A stretch of 35,803 nucleotides of DNA from Caldimonas caldifontis (lineage in GTDB: Bacteria; Pseudomonadota; Gammaproteobacteria; Burkholderiales; Burkholderiaceae_C), in NCBI RefSeq assembly GCF_002930615.1, contig NZ_PSNX01000020.1, forward strand, positions 1 through 35,803, given 5' to 3'. A program made the position numbers and the translations under genes. Each line of letters begins with the position of its first letter. Positions within the stretch are counted from its first letter, which is position 1. The notes below the pieces were generated by a model. That model saw nothing but the letters and a program-made list of their open reading frames with translations, ran no database searches and was not told the DNA's origin. Positions 24,205-35,720 of this stretch are shown one piece after another.

Positions 24205-27200
24205 TCACACCAGCACGCGCTCGATGCCGCCGTCGTTGGCGGCCTTCACGTAGGCCGGCATCCAGTCCTCACCCAGGATGTGGCGCGCCATCTCGACAAC
24301 GATGTAGTCGGCTTCGAGCAGGCCGTTGTTCAGGTCCTCCCCGTAGCGCGTGAGCCCCTGCAGGCAGCTCGGGCAGGACGTGAGGATCTTGATGTTCTCC
24401 TGAGCGCGCACCGCCCCAGTGGCACGCAGCGCGGCTTCACCCTTGCGGATCTCCTCTTCCTTGCGGAAGCGCACCTGGGTGGAGATGTCCGGTCGGGTCA
24501 CCCCGAGGGTGCCCGACTCGCCGCAGCAGCGCTCGCTCTTGAGCACCTGCGGACCGACCAGCGCCTGCACGGTCTTCATCGGGTCCTGCAGCTTCATGGG
24601 GCTGTGGCAGGGGTCGTGGTACAGGTAGGCGCCCTGGCCGTCGAGCCTGATGCCCTTTTCCAGCAGGTATTCGTGGATGTCGACGATGCGGCAGCCGGGG
24701 AAGATCTTCTCGAACTCATAGCCCTGGAGCTGGTCATAGCACGTGCCGCAGCTCACCACGACGGTCTTGATGTCGAGGTAGTTCAGCGTGTTGGCCACGC
24801 GGTGGAACAGTACCCGGTTGTCGGTGATGATCTTTTCTGCTTTGTCGTACTGGCCTGAGCCTCGCTGGGGATAGCCGCAGCACAGGTAGCCCGGCGGCAA
24901 CACGGTCTGCACACCGGCATGCCAGAGCATGGCCTGCGTGGCCAGGCCCACCTGGCTGAACAGGCGCTCCGACCCGCACCCCGGGAAATAGAACACCGCT
25001 TCCGTTTCGGGCGTCGTGGTCTTGGGGTTGCGGATGATGGGGACGTAGTTCTTGTCCTCGATGTCCAGCAGAGCCCGCGCCGTCTTCTTGGGCAAGCCGC
25101 CCGGCAGCTTCTTGTTGATGAAGTGGATCACCTGCTCCTTGACCGGGGCGGTGCCCACCGTGGCATGCGGTCGGGCCGTCTGCTTGCGCGCGACGCGCTT
25201 GAGCAGGTCGTTGGCCAGGCGCTGGGCCTTGAAGCCCACGTCCACCATGGCCGTGCGCAGCAGCTTGATGGTCTCGGGACGGGTGGCATTGAGCATCATC
25301 ATCGCCATCCTGTTGCCCGGGCGGAAGCTCTTCTTGCCCATCTTGCGCAGGAGGTTGCGCATGTTCATCGACACGTCACCGAAGTCGATCTTCACCGGGC
25401 AGGGCGAGAGGCACTTGTGGCAGACCGTGCAGTGGTCGGCCACGTCCTCGAACTCTTCCCAGTGCTTGATCGACACGCCGCGACGGGTCTGCTCCTCGTA
25501 CAGGAATGCCTCGACCAGCAACGAGGTGGCCAGGATCTTGTTGCGCGGGCTGTAGAGCAGGTTGGCACGCGGCACATGGGTGGCACACACCGGCTTGCAC
25601 TTGCCGCAACGCAGGCAGTCCTTCACCGAATTGGCGATCTCGCCAATGTCCGACTGCTGCATGATCAGCGATTCGTGGCCCATCAGCCCAAAGCTCGGCG
25701 TGTAGGCGTTGGTGAGATCGGCATGCAGCGTCTCGCCCCCCACCGTCACGCCGCGCAGCAGCTTGCCCTTGTTGAAGCGGCCCTGGGGATCGACTCGCTG
25801 CTTGTAGGCAGCGAAGTCGCGGATCTCTTCGTCGGTGAGGAACTCGAGCTTGGTGATGCCGATGCCGTGTTCGCCCGAGATCACGCCATCGAGGCTGCGC
25901 GCCAGCTTCATGATGCGCGCCACCGCCTCGTGGGCAGTCTGCAGCATCTCGTAATTGTCGGAGTTGACCGGGATGTTGGTGTGCACATTGCCATCGCCGG
26001 CGTGCATGTGCAGCGCCACCCAGACGCGGCCGCGCAGGACCTCCTTGTGGATGCGCCGGCATTCGTCGAGGATGGGCGCAAACGCCGCGCCGGCAAACAC
26101 CGTCTGCAGCGGCTTGAGGATCTGCGTCTTCCATGACGCGCGCAGGCTGTGATCCTGCAGCCGCTCGAAGATGCTGCGCTCACCGTCGGTTGGCACCACG
26201 TCGAGCTGGCTCATCCACTGAGCCCACAGTGCACGCACCTCGCGCAGCAGCGCCAGGGCCTGCTGCACACGGTCCTCCAGCAGCTCGGCGCTGGGGATCT
26301 CGCTGGCGTCATCGGTCTTGCCCAGTGGCAGGTGGCCTTGGGTGAAGAAGGCCTCCAACCGGTCGACCAGGGCCAGCTTGTTGCGCAGAGAGAGTTCGAT
26401 GTTGATGCGCTCGATGCCGTTGGTGTACTCGCCCATCCTCGGCAGCGGGATCACCACGTCCTCGTTGATCTTGAAGGCGTTGGTGTGGCGGCTGATGGCG
26501 GCCGTGCGCTTGCGGTCGAGCCAGAATTTCTTGCGCGCATCGGCCGAGATGGCGATGAAGCCCTCGCCCGAGCGGGCGTTGGCGATGCGCACCACCTCCG
26601 AGGTGGCACGGGCCACGGCGTCCGGGTCGTCGCCGACGATGTCGCCAATCAGCACCATCTTGGGCAAGGTGCCGCGCTTGGACTTGGTGGCGTAGCCCAC
26701 CGCCTTGAGGTAGCGGTCGTCCAGGTGCTCCAGCCCGGCGAGGATGGCACCGCCAGGCTTCTTTGCCTCGGCGAACATGAAGTCCTTGATCTCGACGATG
26801 CTGGGCACCGCCTCGCGGGCATTGCCGAAGAACTCCAGGCAGACGGTGCGCACATGGGCCGGCATGCGGTGCACGACCCAGCGCGCGCTGGTGATGAGAC
26901 CGTCGCAGCCCTCTTTCTGGATGCCCGGCAGGCCGGCCAGGAACTTGTCGGTCACGTCCTTGCCCAGACCTTCCTTGCGGAAGGTCCGGCCCGGAATATC
27001 CAGCCGCTCGGTGCGGATCGGCGTCTTGCCGTCGGCTTCGAAGTAGCGCAACTCGAAGCTGGCCACCTCAACGTCGTGGATCTTGCCGAGGTTGTGATTC
27101 AGGCGCACCACCTCCAGCCACTGGGCCTCGGGTGTGACCATGCGCCAGGAGGCGAGGTTGTCCAGGGCGGTGCCCCAGAGCACGGCCTTCTTGCCACCTG

Positions 27201-28116
27201 CGTTCATCGCGATGTTGCCGCCCACGCAGGAGGCCTCGGCCGACGTGGGGTCCACCGCAAACACGAAGCCTGCGCGCTCGGCGGCATCGGCCACCCGCTG
27301 GGTGACGACGCCCGCTTCGGTCCAGACAGTGGGCACCGGATGGTCCACGCCGGGCAGCGTCACCATCTCGACCTCGGTCATGGCCTCGAGCTTTTCGGTG
27401 TTGATCACCGCGCTCTTCCAGGTCAGCGGCACGGCCCCGCCAGTGTAGCCGGTACCGCCCCCGCGCGGGATGATGGTCAGGCCCAGTTCGATGCAGTCCT
27501 TCACCAGGGCGGCCATTTCGGCCTCGGTGTCGGGCGTGAGCACGACGAAGGGGTATTCGACGCGCCAGTCGGTTGCGTCGGTGACGTGGGACACCCGGCT
27601 CAGACCATCGAACTTGATGTTGTCGCGCTGGGTGTGTCGGCCCAGCACACGGGTGGCGCGTCGGCGCAGGGCGTCCACCTCGTCGAAGCCACGGGCGAAG
27701 GATTCCACCGCAGCCCGTGCCGCCACCAGCAGTTCGCCCACCAGAGCATCGCGCTCAGGGTCGGCCTGGGGCGTGCGGCGCTTTTCCACCTCGCGCAGCC
27801 GGTGATGCAGGGCCTCGATCAGCAACCGGCGGCGACGCGGGTTGTCGAGCAGGTCATCCTGCAAGTAGGGGTTGCGCTCGACCACCCAGATATCACCGAG
27901 CACCTCGTACAGCATGCGGGCGGAGCGTCCCGTCTGGCGCTCTTCCCGCAGAAGCTGCAACACCTCCCAGGCACGCGGGCCCAGCAGCCGGATGACGATC
28001 TCGCGATCCGAAAAGGAGGTGTAGTTGTAGGGGATCTCGCGCAGCCGGGGCGGCGCGGCGAGGGCGGCCTCGGCCGCAGGGGCGGCAAGGTCCTTCAGGG
28101 GCAGCGGTGCATTCAT
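24205..28116 (-). CDS. DUF3683-FAD-linked oxidase-4Fe-4S-CCG fusion dehydrogenase
   Basis: A 1303-aa multidomain flavin/iron-sulfur dehydrogenase of the GlcD/D-lactate dehydrogenase type, probably oxidising a 2-hydroxy acid with electrons passed to the quinone pool. Order: DUF3683 (1-~170, [21 protein letters not shown]), FAD-binding-4 (~180-420, [14 protein letters not shown] near 220), and FAD-oxidase C (~420-800, ending with [11 protein letters not shown]). Two 4Fe-4S motifs follow, [11 protein letters not shown] (~832) and [11 protein letters not shown] (~894), then two CCG/heterodisulfide-reductase-type repeats ([10 protein letters not shown] ~1044, CCGYPQRG ~1078, SCGTCYDQL ~1120, CCGESGTLG ~1195). 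ATG 28116 fits the family N-terminus. Fused members like this are typical of betaproteobacteria. The exact substrate is not shown. Confidence 0.93.
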   Translation of the reverse strand: MNAPLPLKDLAAPAAEAALAAPPRLREIPYNYTSFSDREIVIRLLGPRAWEVLQLLREERQTGRSARMLYEVLGDIWVVERNPYLQDDLLDNPRRRRLLIEALHHRLREVEKRRTPQADPERDALVGELLVAARAAVESFARGFDEVDALRRRATRVLGRHTQRDNIKFDGLSRVSHVTDATDWRVEYPFVVLTPDTEAEMAALVKDCIELGLTIIPRGGGTGYTGGAVPLTWKSAVINTEKLEAMTEVEMVTLPGVDHPVPTVWTEAGVVTQRVADAAERAGFVFAVDPTSAEASCVGGNIAMNAGGKKAVLWGTALDNLASWRMVTPEAQWLEVVRLNHNLGKIHDVEVASFELRYFEADGKTPIRTERLDIPGRTFRKEGLGKDVTDKFLAGLPGIQKEGCDGLITSARWVVHRMPAHVRTVCLEFFGNAREAVPSIVEIKDFMFAEAKKPGGAILAGLEHLDDRYLKAVGYATKSKRGTLPKMVLIGDIVGDDPDAVARATSEVVRIANARSGEGFIAISADARKKFWLDRKRTAAISRHTNAFKINEDVVIPLPRMGEYTNGIERINIELSLRNKLALVDRLEAFFTQGHLPLGKTDDASEIPSAELLEDRVQQALALLREVRALWAQWMSQLDVVPTDGERSIFERLQDHSLRASWKTQILKPLQTVFAGAAFAPILDECRRIHKEVLRGRVWVALHMHAGDGNVHTNIPVNSDNYEMLQTAHEAVARIMKLARSLDGVISGEHGIGITKLEFLTDEEIRDFAAYKQRVDPQGRFNKGKLLRGVTVGGETLHADLTNAYTPSFGLMGHESLIMQQSDIGEIANSVKDCLRCGKCKPVCATHVPRANLLYSPRNKILATSLLVEAFLYEEQTRRGVSIKHWEEFEDVADHCTVCHKCLSPCPVKIDFGDVSMNMRNLLRKMGKKSFRPGNRMAMMMLNATRPETIKLLRTAMVDVGFKAQRLANDLLKRVARKQTARPHATVGTAPVKEQVIHFINKKLPGGLPKKTARALLDIEDKNYVPIIRNPKTTTPETEAVFYFPGCGSERLFSQVGLATQAMLWHAGVQTVLPPGYLCCGYPQRGSGQYDKAEKIITDNRVLFHRVANTLNYLDIKTVVVSCGTCYDQLQGYEFEKIFPGCRIVDIHEYLLEKGIRLDGQGAYLYHDPCHSPMKLQDPMKTVQALVGPQVLKSERCCGESGTLGVTRPDISTQVRFRKEEEIRKGEAALRATGAVRAQENIKILTSCPSCLQGLTRYGEDLNNGLLEADYIVVEMARHILGEDWMPAYVKAANDGGIERVLV

Positions 28117-28395
28117 GGGCGCCTGGCGCGTGGGGCTTGTGGATTTTCGGACGCGCAAAGGGCAATCGTACCGCAGCGCAGCACAGCGCCGGGACACCCC
28201 CGAACGAAACCGCACCGGCCCCGGGCCTACTGGTGCGGGCGCCCCTCAACGCTCCTGCATCTTTGAGTCAGGACAAACCATGGGACTTACCCGGTTGCGA
28301 TACCCCCGCGATCCGTGACAGAAACGCTCCTGTCATAAACAGGCACTAGCCTTCGCGGGCTTTGTTTCTACCCGCACACCTTTCACGGAGTTGTC
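28117..28395. promoter_or_regulatory. Divergent promoter region between the DUF3683 gene and ugpB
   Basis: A 279-bp non-coding region feeding two divergent units. The ugpB-proximal half is less GC-rich and contains the inverted repeat at 28316-28335. The ugpB ribosome site GGAG is about 7 bases before the ATG at 28396. I could not fix core promoter hexamers. Confidence 0.6.
28316..28346 (+). promoter_or_regulatory. Candidate PhoB-like operator upstream of ugpB
   Basis: TGACAG (28316-28321) and CTGTCA (28330-28335) form a perfect inverted repeat with an 8-base spacer. The right arm continues as CTGTCAT-AAA-CAGGCAC (28330-28346), matching the first Pho-box half perfectly and the second at five of seven positions, but with a 3-base rather than 4-base spacer. 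PhoB control of ugp is well established in enterics. The imperfect spacing and inverted arm keep this a candidate; another dyad-binding regulator would also fit. Confidence 0.4.
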
Positions 28396-29712
28396 ATGAA
28401 ACTGAAATCTCTCGCTCTTTCCGCGGCCATCGTCGCCGTCACGGCCGCGCCGGCCCACGCCCAGGTGGAAATCCAGTGGTGGCATTCGATGGGCGGCGCG
28501 CTGGGCGAGTGGGTGAACGACCTGGCCAAGGACTTCAACAGCAGCCAGACCGCCTACCGCATCGTCCCCACCTTCAAGGGCAGCTATGACGAGTCGATGA
28601 CGGCGGCCATCGCCGCCTTCCGCGCGGGCAACGCCCCTCACATCCTGCAGGTGTTCGAGGTGGGCACGGCCACGATGATGGCCAGCCGCAACGCCATCGT
28701 GCCCGTGGGCGAGGTGATGAAGAAGGCTGGCGTGACCTTTGACCCGGATGCCTATGTGCCAGCCGTGGCGGGGTATTACACGGCCCCCAACGGCCAGATG
28801 CTGAGCTTCCCCTTCAACAGCTCGACCACCGTCTTCCACTACAACAAGGACGCCTTCAAGGCGGCCGGCCTGGACCCGAACGCGCCTCCCAAGACCTGGC
28901 CCGAGGTGGCCCTGGCGGCCGCCAAGCTCAAGGCCAGCGGCCACAAGTGCCCCTTCACCACCAGCTGGGTGAGCTGGACCCAGCTGGAGAGCTTCTCGGC
29001 CTGGCACAACACCGAGTTTGCGACGATGGGTAACGGCATGCGTGGCATGAATGCCCGCCTGACCTTCAACAGCCCGCTGCACGTGCGCCACATCGAGAAC
29101 CTGGGCAACATGGCCAAGCAAGGCCTGTTTGTCTACAAGGGCCGCGGCAACGCCGCAGACGCCACCTTCGTCTCCGGCGAGTGCGCCATGACCACGGGAT
29201 CGTCTGCGCTGTATGGCAACATCAAGCGCAACGCCAAGTTCGAGAGCGGCATCTCCACCCTGCCCTACTACCCCGACGTGCCGGGCGCTCCGCAGAACAC
29301 CGTGATCGGCGGCGCCAGCCTGTGGGTGATGGCCGGCAAGAAGGACGAGGACTACAAGGGCGTGGCCCAGTTTTTCGCCCACCTGTCCAAACCCGAGGAA
29401 GCGGCCAAGAGCCACCAGCGCACCGGCTACCTGCCGCTGACCAAGGCCTCCTACGAGCTGACGGAGAAGTCGGGGTTCTACAAGCAGAACCCGGGCACGG
29501 ACGTCTCGGTCGAGCAGATGATTCGCAAGACCACCGACAAGTCGCGCGGCATCCGCCTGGGCAACTTCGTGCAGATCCGTACCATCAACGACGAGGAACT
29601 CGAACAGGTCTGGTCGGGCCGCAAGACCGCCAAGCAAGCCCTGGATGACGCGGTGCGCCGCGGCAACGAACAACTCGAGCGCTTCCAGCGCGCGAACAGC
29701 GGCCGCTCGTAA
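28396..29712 (+). CDS. ugpB: sn-Glycerol-3-phosphate ABC transporter substrate-binding protein UgpB
   Basis: A 438-aa periplasmic binding protein for glycerol-3-phosphate and glycerophosphodiesters. The signal peptide MKLKSLALSAAIVAVTAAPAHA cleaves before QVEIQWWHSMGG. WWHSMGGALGEWVNDLAKDFN is the classic UgpB opening, followed by YRIVPTFKGSYDESMTAAIAAFRAG and FNSSTTVFHYNKDAFKAAGLDP. The length is that of E. coli UgpB. It has a good GGAG site before ATG 28396. First gene of ugpBAECQ, separated from ugpA by 95 bases with two strong hairpins. Confidence 0.95.
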   Translation: MKLKSLALSAAIVAVTAAPAHAQVEIQWWHSMGGALGEWVNDLAKDFNSSQTAYRIVPTFKGSYDESMTAAIAAFRAGNAPHILQVFEVGTATMMASRNAIVPVGEVMKKAGVTFDPDAYVPAVAGYYTAPNGQMLSFPFNSSTTVFHYNKDAFKAAGLDPNAPPKTWPEVALAAAKLKASGHKCPFTTSWVSWTQLESFSAWHNTEFATMGNGMRGMNARLTFNSPLHVRHIENLGNMAKQGLFVYKGRGNAADATFVSGECAMTTGSSALYGNIKRNAKFESGISTLPYYPDVPGAPQNTVIGGASLWVMAGKKDEDYKGVAQFFAHLSKPEEAAKSHQRTGYLPLTKASYELTEKSGFYKQNPGTDVSVEQMIRKTTDKSRGIRLGNFVQIRTINDEELEQVWSGRKTAKQALDDAVRRGNEQLERFQRANSGRS

Positions 29713-29726
29713 AATCGCGCCCTTTT

Positions 29727-29746
29727 GCCCGGACACCCGTCCGGGC
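29727..29746 (+). repeat. Hairpin in the ugpB-ugpA spacer (first)
   Basis: A perfect 8-bp stem GCCCGGAC / GTCCGGGC with an ACCC loop lies 14 bases past the ugpB stop. No T run follows, so it is not a standard terminator. Its position suggests 3-prime protection of the ugpB message. Confidence 0.7.
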
Positions 29747-29759
29747 CCTGACTTTCCCG

Positions 29760-29791
29760 CGCCTGCCCATGCCCCGTGCATGCGGCAGGCG
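29760..29791 (+). repeat. Hairpin in the ugpB-ugpA spacer (second)
   Basis: A long stem with outer arms CGCCTGCC (29760-29767) and GGCAGGCG (29784-29791) and inner arms CATGC (29768-29772) and GCATG (29778-29782), with a one-base bulge and a CCCGT loop. It ends 16 bases before the ugpA ATG. It could damp expression of the permease genes relative to the binding protein. Confidence 0.7.
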
Positions 29792-29807
29792 TTGACTGTT
29801 TGAACCC

Positions 29808-30689
29808 ATGGAAAAACGCGTCCGATTCAAGTCCTGGTGGTTGCCCTGGCTGCTGGTAGCCCCCCAGATGGCCGTGGTGCTGATCTTTTTCTTCTGGCCG
29901 GCAGCGCAGGCGCTCTACCAGAGCGTGCTGAGCCAGGACGCTTTCGGCATGTCCACAGAGTTCGTCGGCCTGGAGAACTTCGAGCGGCTGATCAACGACG
30001 AGACGTATATCGCGTCCTTCCGGACCACGGCCGTGTTTTCGATTCTGGTCGCGGTGGTCGGCCTGTCCGTCTCGCTGCTGCTGGCCGTGATGGCCGACCG
30101 CGTGCTCAAAGGGGCGGGTTTCTACAAGACCCTTCTGATCTGGCCCTATGCCGTGGCTCCGGTGGTGGCCGGGGTGCTTTGGCTGTTCATGTTCGCCTCA
30201 CCCTTTGGCACCATCTCCTACTTGCTGCGCTTGCTGGGCCTGGAGTGGAATCACCTGCTCAACCCCAACCATGCGATGGCCCTGATCGTGATGGCCGCGG
30301 TGTGGAAGCAGATCTCCTACAACTTCCTCTTCTTCCTGGCCGGGCTGCAGTCCATCCCGAAATCGCTCATCGAGGCGGCGGCGATCGACGGCGCGGGTTT
30401 CTGGCGGCGTTTCTGGACCATCGTCTTCCCGCTGCTGTCGCCCACGACCTTCTTCCTGCTGGTCATCAACATCGTCTACGCCTTCTTCGACACTTTTGCC
30501 ATCATCGATGCCGCCACGCAGGGGGGGCCCGGCAAGTCCACCTCCATCCTGGTCTATCGCGTCTACTACGACGGCTTCAAGGCGCTGGACATGGGGGGCT
30601 CGGCCGCGCAATCCGTGGTGCTGATGGCCATCGTGATCGGGCTGACGGTGATCCAGTTCCGTTTCGTCGAGAAAAAGGTGCAGTACTGA
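29808..30689 (+). CDS. ugpA: sn-Glycerol-3-phosphate ABC transporter permease UgpA
   Basis: A 293-aa inner-membrane permease with six helices. The N-terminus [20 protein letters not shown] and [13 protein letters not shown] match UgpA proteins closely. The cytoplasmic EAA loop that contacts the ATPase reads [24 protein letters not shown]. No clear Shine-Dalgarno precedes ATG 29808, which follows two hairpins, but family alignment supports this start. It pairs with UgpE and is driven by UgpC. Confidence 0.95.
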   Translation: MEKRVRFKSWWLPWLLVAPQMAVVLIFFFWPAAQALYQSVLSQDAFGMSTEFVGLENFERLINDETYIASFRTTAVFSILVAVVGLSVSLLLAVMADRVLKGAGFYKTLLIWPYAVAPVVAGVLWLFMFASPFGTISYLLRLLGLEWNHLLNPNHAMALIVMAAVWKQISYNFLFFLAGLQSIPKSLIEAAAIDGAGFWRRFWTIVFPLLSPTTFFLLVINIVYAFFDTFAIIDAATQGGPGKSTSILVYRVYYDGFKALDMGGSAAQSVVLMAIVIGLTVIQFRFVEKKVQY

Positions 30690-30690
30690 C

Positions 30691-31545
30691 ATGATCGAAC
30701 GACGCCCGGGACTGACCTTCCTGTCCCACTTCATCCTGATCGTTGGCGTGGCCATCGTGGCCTTCCCGGTCTATCTGACCCTGGTCGCCTCGACACAGAC
30801 CGCACAGGACATCGCATCCACCATCCCGATGTCCTTGCTGCCCGGCAGCAATCTATGGGAAACCTATCGGGTGGCCTTGTTCGGAGGCGAGACTGCGGCA
30901 GGCAGCACCTTGCCCCCTGCCCTGCCCATGATGTGGGTGAGCCTGGTGATGGCCCTGGTGATCGCGGTCGGCAAGATCGCCATCTCGCTGCTCTCGGCCT
31001 TTGCCATCGTCTATTTCCGCTTTCCGCTGCGCAACCTCGTGTTCTGGATGATCTTCGTCACCCTGATGCTGCCGGTGGAGGTGCGCATCGGCCCGACCTA
31101 CGAGGTGGTGTCCAACCTCGGCATGCTCAACAGCTATGCCGGCCTCACCATCCCGCTGATCGCCTCGGCCACGGCCACCTTCCTGTTCCGCCAGTTTTTC
31201 CTGACGGTTCCAGACGAGCTGGTCGAAGCCGCCCGGGTGGACGGCGCCGGGCCGATGCGCTTTTTCTGGGACGTGCTGCTGCCCATGTCGCGCACCAGCA
31301 TCGCAGCGCTGTTCGTGATCCAGTTCATCTATGGGTGGAACCAGTACCTCTGGCCGTTGCTGATCACCACCAACGAGGACATGTACCCCATCGTGCTGGG
31401 TATCAAGCGCCTGGTCTCGGGCGAGTCCTACACGGAATGGAATGTGCTGATGGCCACCGCCTTCCTGGCCATGCTGCCCCCGGCCCTCGTGGTGATCCTG
31501 ATGCAGAAGTGGTTCGTCAAGGGCCTGGTCGACACGGAAAAATAA
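30691..31545 (+). CDS. ugpE: sn-Glycerol-3-phosphate ABC transporter permease UgpE
   Basis: A 284-aa second permease with six helices. The N-terminus [35 protein letters not shown] is typical of UgpE, and the EAA loop reads [40 protein letters not shown] is the conserved last-helix region. It starts one base after the ugpA stop, so translation is coupled. Confidence 0.95.
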   Translation: MIERRPGLTFLSHFILIVGVAIVAFPVYLTLVASTQTAQDIASTIPMSLLPGSNLWETYRVALFGGETAAGSTLPPALPMMWVSLVMALVIAVGKIAISLLSAFAIVYFRFPLRNLVFWMIFVTLMLPVEVRIGPTYEVVSNLGMLNSYAGLTIPLIASATATFLFRQFFLTVPDELVEAARVDGAGPMRFFWDVLLPMSRTSIAALFVIQFIYGWNQYLWPLLITTNEDMYPIVLGIKRLVSGESYTEWNVLMATAFLAMLPPALVVILMQKWFVKGLVDTEK

Positions 31546-31557
31546 GCAAGCAAAGAC

Positions 31558-32624
<1,067 letters not shown>

Positions 32625-32628
<4 letters not shown>

Positions 32629-33383
32629 ACTGGCCCTACCCCTTGTGGATCGCCCATCGCGGCGCGGGCAAGCTGGCGCCCGAGAACACGCTGGCGGCAT
32701 TTCGTCATGGGGCGAGTTTCGGCTATCGCGCTTTCGAATGTGACGTGAAGCTCAGCGCAGACGGCCAGCTTTTCCTGCTGCACGATGCCACGCTGGATCG
32801 CACCACCGATGGCCAGGGCGTGGCCGGCACACTGGACTGGGCGACCTTGAGCCGCCTGGATGCAGGGGGGTGGCACGGGCGGTCGTACGCAGGCGAACCG
32901 CTGCCCACGCTGGAGGCGATCGCGCGTTATGTGCTGCGCAATGGTTTCGTGCTCAACATCGAGATCAAACCCACACCAGGCACCGAGGCAGCCACCGGCG
33001 CCGCCGTCGCCCGGCGCTGTGCGGAGCTCTGGGCCGCGTCGCGCACGCCAGCGGTGGCGCCTCCGCTGCTCACGTCCTTCCAGCCGGCTGCTCTGGAGGC
33101 GGCCCTGGCTGAAGCGCCCGAGTTGCCCCGCGGTCTGCTGCTCGAGCAGTGGCGCGAGGGCTGGCTCGATCAGGCCCGTGCCTTGCAATGCCGCGCGGTG
33201 GCGGCCTTGTATGCGCTTTTCGATGCCACCAGCATCGAGGCCATCCACGCGGCAGGCATGAAGGCCCTGGCCTACACCGTGAACGACCCGGCCGAGGCGC
33301 GTCGCCTGGTGGGCTTGGGCATCGACGGGATCATCACCGACGCAGTCGACCGTTTCTCGCCGGGCACCGGCATCCACGACTGA
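32625..33383 (+). CDS. ugpQ: Glycerophosphodiester phosphodiesterase UgpQ
   Basis: A 252-aa cytoplasmic GDPD that splits glycerophosphodiesters to glycerol-3-phosphate plus an alcohol. The active site shows [16 protein letters not shown] (His, Arg, Glu, Asn), [19 protein letters not shown] (metal Glu/Asp and general-acid His), and the later [10 protein letters not shown]. No signal peptide, as expected for UgpQ rather than periplasmic GlpQ. It overlaps ugpC by ATGA, so imported diesters are hydrolysed by a co-translated enzyme. Confidence 0.95.
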
Positions 33384-33474
33384 GTCAGGGGGCTTCTCGC
33401 TTCCATGGTGGACGGAGGCAGGCCCGCCTCTCATAATGGGCCGAACCGTCCGGCGACACCCGCTGCGCAACCCG

Positions 33475-33495
33475 CGTGCCGGGTGGCCCGGCACG
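33475..33495 (+). repeat. Perfect hairpin upstream of nfeD
   Basis: A 9-bp perfect stem, CGTGCCGGG / CCCGGCACG, with a TGG loop lies 17 bases before the nfeD ATG. It lacks a T run. It may be a leader structure for nfeD or an mRNA 3-prime end signal for the ugp operon; which is not decidable from sequence. Confidence 0.55.
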
Positions 33496-33512
33496 GACTT
33501 CGCCCATCGACC

Positions 33513-34934
33513 ATGTGTGCGACCGCCCTGCCCCGGATCCTGCGGTGGATCACCACCACCCTGGGGATGTCCTTGTGCCTCACGGCCGCCGCGGCAGACC
33601 CTCCGCCCCGCCCCACGACCCCTCCCTCCGTCACGCTGATCACCGTGGAAGGGGCCATCGGTCCCGCCACGGCCGAGCATGTGCGGCGCGGTCTGGCCCA
33701 TGCGCAACGTGACGGCGCCCAGCTGGTCGTGCTGCAGATGGACACCCCCGGTGGGCTCGACACCTCGATGCGCCGCATCATCCGTGACCTTCTGGCCTCG
33801 CCCGTGCCGGTGGCCAGCTTCGTGGGTCCCAGCGGGGCACGCGCCGCCAGCGCCGGCACCTACATCCTCTACGCCAGCCACATCGCGGCCATGGCACCGG
33901 GCACGAATCTCGGGGCTGCCACGCCGGTGGCCCTCGGCGGCCCGGCCGAACCCGCACAACGCCCCTCGCGGGCGCCGGCGCCTGCCGCGTCCGGCGCCTC
34001 GGCCCCCGACCGCGGCGAGGGCCCGACGCCCAGCGTATCGGGCCAGAAGCAGCTCAGCGATGCCGTGGCCTACATCCGCTCACTCGCCCAGATGCGCGGG
34101 CGCAACGTGGAGTGGGCCGAGAAGGCAGTGCGCGAGTCCGCAAGCCTCAGCGCCGCCGAAGCCCTGGCGCAGGGTGTCATCGAACACCTGGCCCGCGACG
34201 TGCCCGACCTGCTGAACCAGCTCGACGGCAAGACGGTGACCCTCGAGGGTCGGTCGCTCACGCTGCAGACCGCAGGCGCAGCCATCGTGCGCGAAGAACC
34301 CGACTGGCGCATCCGCCTGCTGGCCGTCATCACCGACCCCAGCGTAGCCCTCATCCTGATGATGGTGGGCATCTACGGCCTGTTCTTTGAATTCTCCAAT
34401 CCGGGGGCGCTGGTGCCGGGCGTGCTGGGTGGCATCTGCCTGCTGGTGGGCCTGTACGCCCTGCAGCTGCTGCCGGTGAACTATGCAGGCCTGGCCCTGA
34501 TGGCCCTGGGGCTGGCCTTCATGGCGGCCGAGGTGCTGATGCCCAGTTTCGGCATCCTGGGCCTGGGGGGCATCGCGGCCTTCGTGCTGGGGGCCATCAT
34601 CCTGATCGACACCGAGGTGCCGGGTTTCGGCATCCCGTTGGGGTTGATCGCCGCGATGGCCGTGCTCAGCGCCGGCGTGATGATCGGCCTGGCCGGCATG
34701 GCGGTGCGATCGCGTCGCCGGGCCGTGGTCAGCGGAGACGCCAACGTTGTGGGCCAGGCTGCACGGGTGGTCGCCTGCGGCCCTGAAGGCGCCTGGGTCG
34801 AGGTGGCCGGTGAACGCTGGCGGGCTCGCAGCGCAGCCCCATTGCGCGAGGGCCAGAGGGTTCAGGTGAGCACCCGCGACGGCCTGACGCTCGATGTGAT
34901 TCCAACCGACACACCTCAAGGAGAAGGATCATGA
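33513..34934 (+). CDS. Long NfeD family membrane serine protease (ClpP-class)
   Basis: A 473-aa NfeD1b-type protein. It has a signal peptide ([12 protein letters not shown]), then a ClpP-like protease domain with [38 protein letters not shown] and [16 protein letters not shown], holding the nucleophile Ser. The partner Lys probably lies in the [20 protein letters not shown] segment. A Pro/Ala-rich insert separates these. Four to five C-terminal helices follow, then an OB-fold NfeDC domain ([25 protein letters not shown]). Start ATG 33513 is chosen for the signal peptide; an open reading to 33405 adds non-signal residues. It overlaps the slipin start (ATGA), the usual stomatin operon partnership in membrane quality control. 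Confidence 0.92.
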   Translation: MCATALPRILRWITTTLGMSLCLTAAAADPPPRPTTPPSVTLITVEGAIGPATAEHVRRGLAHAQRDGAQLVVLQMDTPGGLDTSMRRIIRDLLASPVPVASFVGPSGARAASAGTYILYASHIAAMAPGTNLGAATPVALGGPAEPAQRPSRAPAPAASGASAPDRGEGPTPSVSGQKQLSDAVAYIRSLAQMRGRNVEWAEKAVRESASLSAAEALAQGVIEHLARDVPDLLNQLDGKTVTLEGRSLTLQTAGAAIVREEPDWRIRLLAVITDPSVALILMMVGIYGLFFEFSNPGALVPGVLGGICLLVGLYALQLLPVNYAGLALMALGLAFMAAEVLMPSFGILGLGGIAAFVLGAIILIDTEVPGFGIPLGLIAAMAVLSAGVMIGLAGMAVRSRRRAVVSGDANVVGQAARVVACGPEGAWVEVAGERWRARSAAPLREGQRVQVSTRDGLTLDVIPTDTPQGEGS

Positions 34935-35710
34935 TCCTCGACTTCGGCAACCTCGGATTCGGCAGCTTGCTGCCCATTGCCGTGCTGGCGCTGATCGCGG
35001 CGTCCTTGCGCATCCTGCGCGAATACGAACGCGGGGTGATCTTCCAGCTCGGGCGCTTCTGGAAGGTCAAGGGCCCAGGCCTCGTGATCGTGATTCCCGG
35101 CGTGCAGCAGATGGTCAAGGTGGACCTGCGCACCATCGTGCTGGACGTGCCCACCCAGGACGTGATCTCGCGCGACAACGTCTCGGTGCAGGTCAATGCC
35201 GTGGTCTATTTCCGCGTGGTCGATCCGCAGAAGGCCATCATCCAGGTCGAGAACTTCATGGTGGCCACCAGCCAGCTGGCCCAGACCACCCTGCGTGCCG
35301 TTCTGGGCAAGCATGAACTGGACGAGATGCTGGCCGAGCGCGAGCGGCTCAACCTGGACATCCAGCAGGTGCTGGATGCGCAGACCGATGCCTGGGGCAT
35401 CAAGGTGGCCAATGTCGAGATCAAGCATGTGGACCTGAATGACTCCATGGTGAGGGCCATTGCCAAGCAGGCCGAAGCGGAACGCGAGCGGCGCGCCAAG
35501 ATCATCCATGCCGAAGGCGAACTGCAGGCCTCCGAGAAGCTCATGCAGGCCGCCCACATGCTGTCTTCCGAACCCGGCGCCATGCAGCTTCGCTACATGC
35601 AGACCCTGAGCACCATCGCCGGGGACAAGGCGTCCACGATCGTCTTTCCCATGCCCATCGACCTGCTGACGCTGATCAAGCAGGCGGGGCAGGCCAAGGA
35701 CACGAAGTGA
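34931..35710 (+). CDS. SPFH/band 7 slipin (stomatin-like, QmcA-type)
   Basis: A 259-aa stomatin family protein. One N-terminal membrane helix ([16 protein letters not shown]) is followed by the SPFH domain ([59 protein letters not shown]) and a C-terminal coiled coil ([27 protein letters not shown]). It starts within the nfeD stop and has AAGGAGAAGG just upstream. NfeD-slipin pairs are thought to assemble membrane microdomains where the protease cleaves the slipin C-terminus. Confidence 0.94.
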   Translation: MILDFGNLGFGSLLPIAVLALIAASLRILREYERGVIFQLGRFWKVKGPGLVIVIPGVQQMVKVDLRTIVLDVPTQDVISRDNVSVQVNAVVYFRVVDPQKAIIQVENFMVATSQLAQTTLRAVLGKHELDEMLAERERLNLDIQQVLDAQTDAWGIKVANVEIKHVDLNDSMVRAIAKQAEAERERRAKIIHAEGELQASEKLMQAAHMLSSEPGAMQLRYMQTLSTIAGDKASTIVFPMPIDLLTLIKQAGQAKDTK

Positions 35711-35720
35711 GTCTGCGCTA

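Noticed and set aside
26149-28266. 705-codon plus-strand frame opposite the DUF3683 dehydrogenase
   Set aside because: Mirror of the coding strand in a GC-rich gene; peptide has no domain features.
28333-29781. 482-codon minus-strand frame opposite ugpB
   Set aside because: Val/Gly/Ala/His-rich shadow; ugpB on the plus strand is unmistakable.
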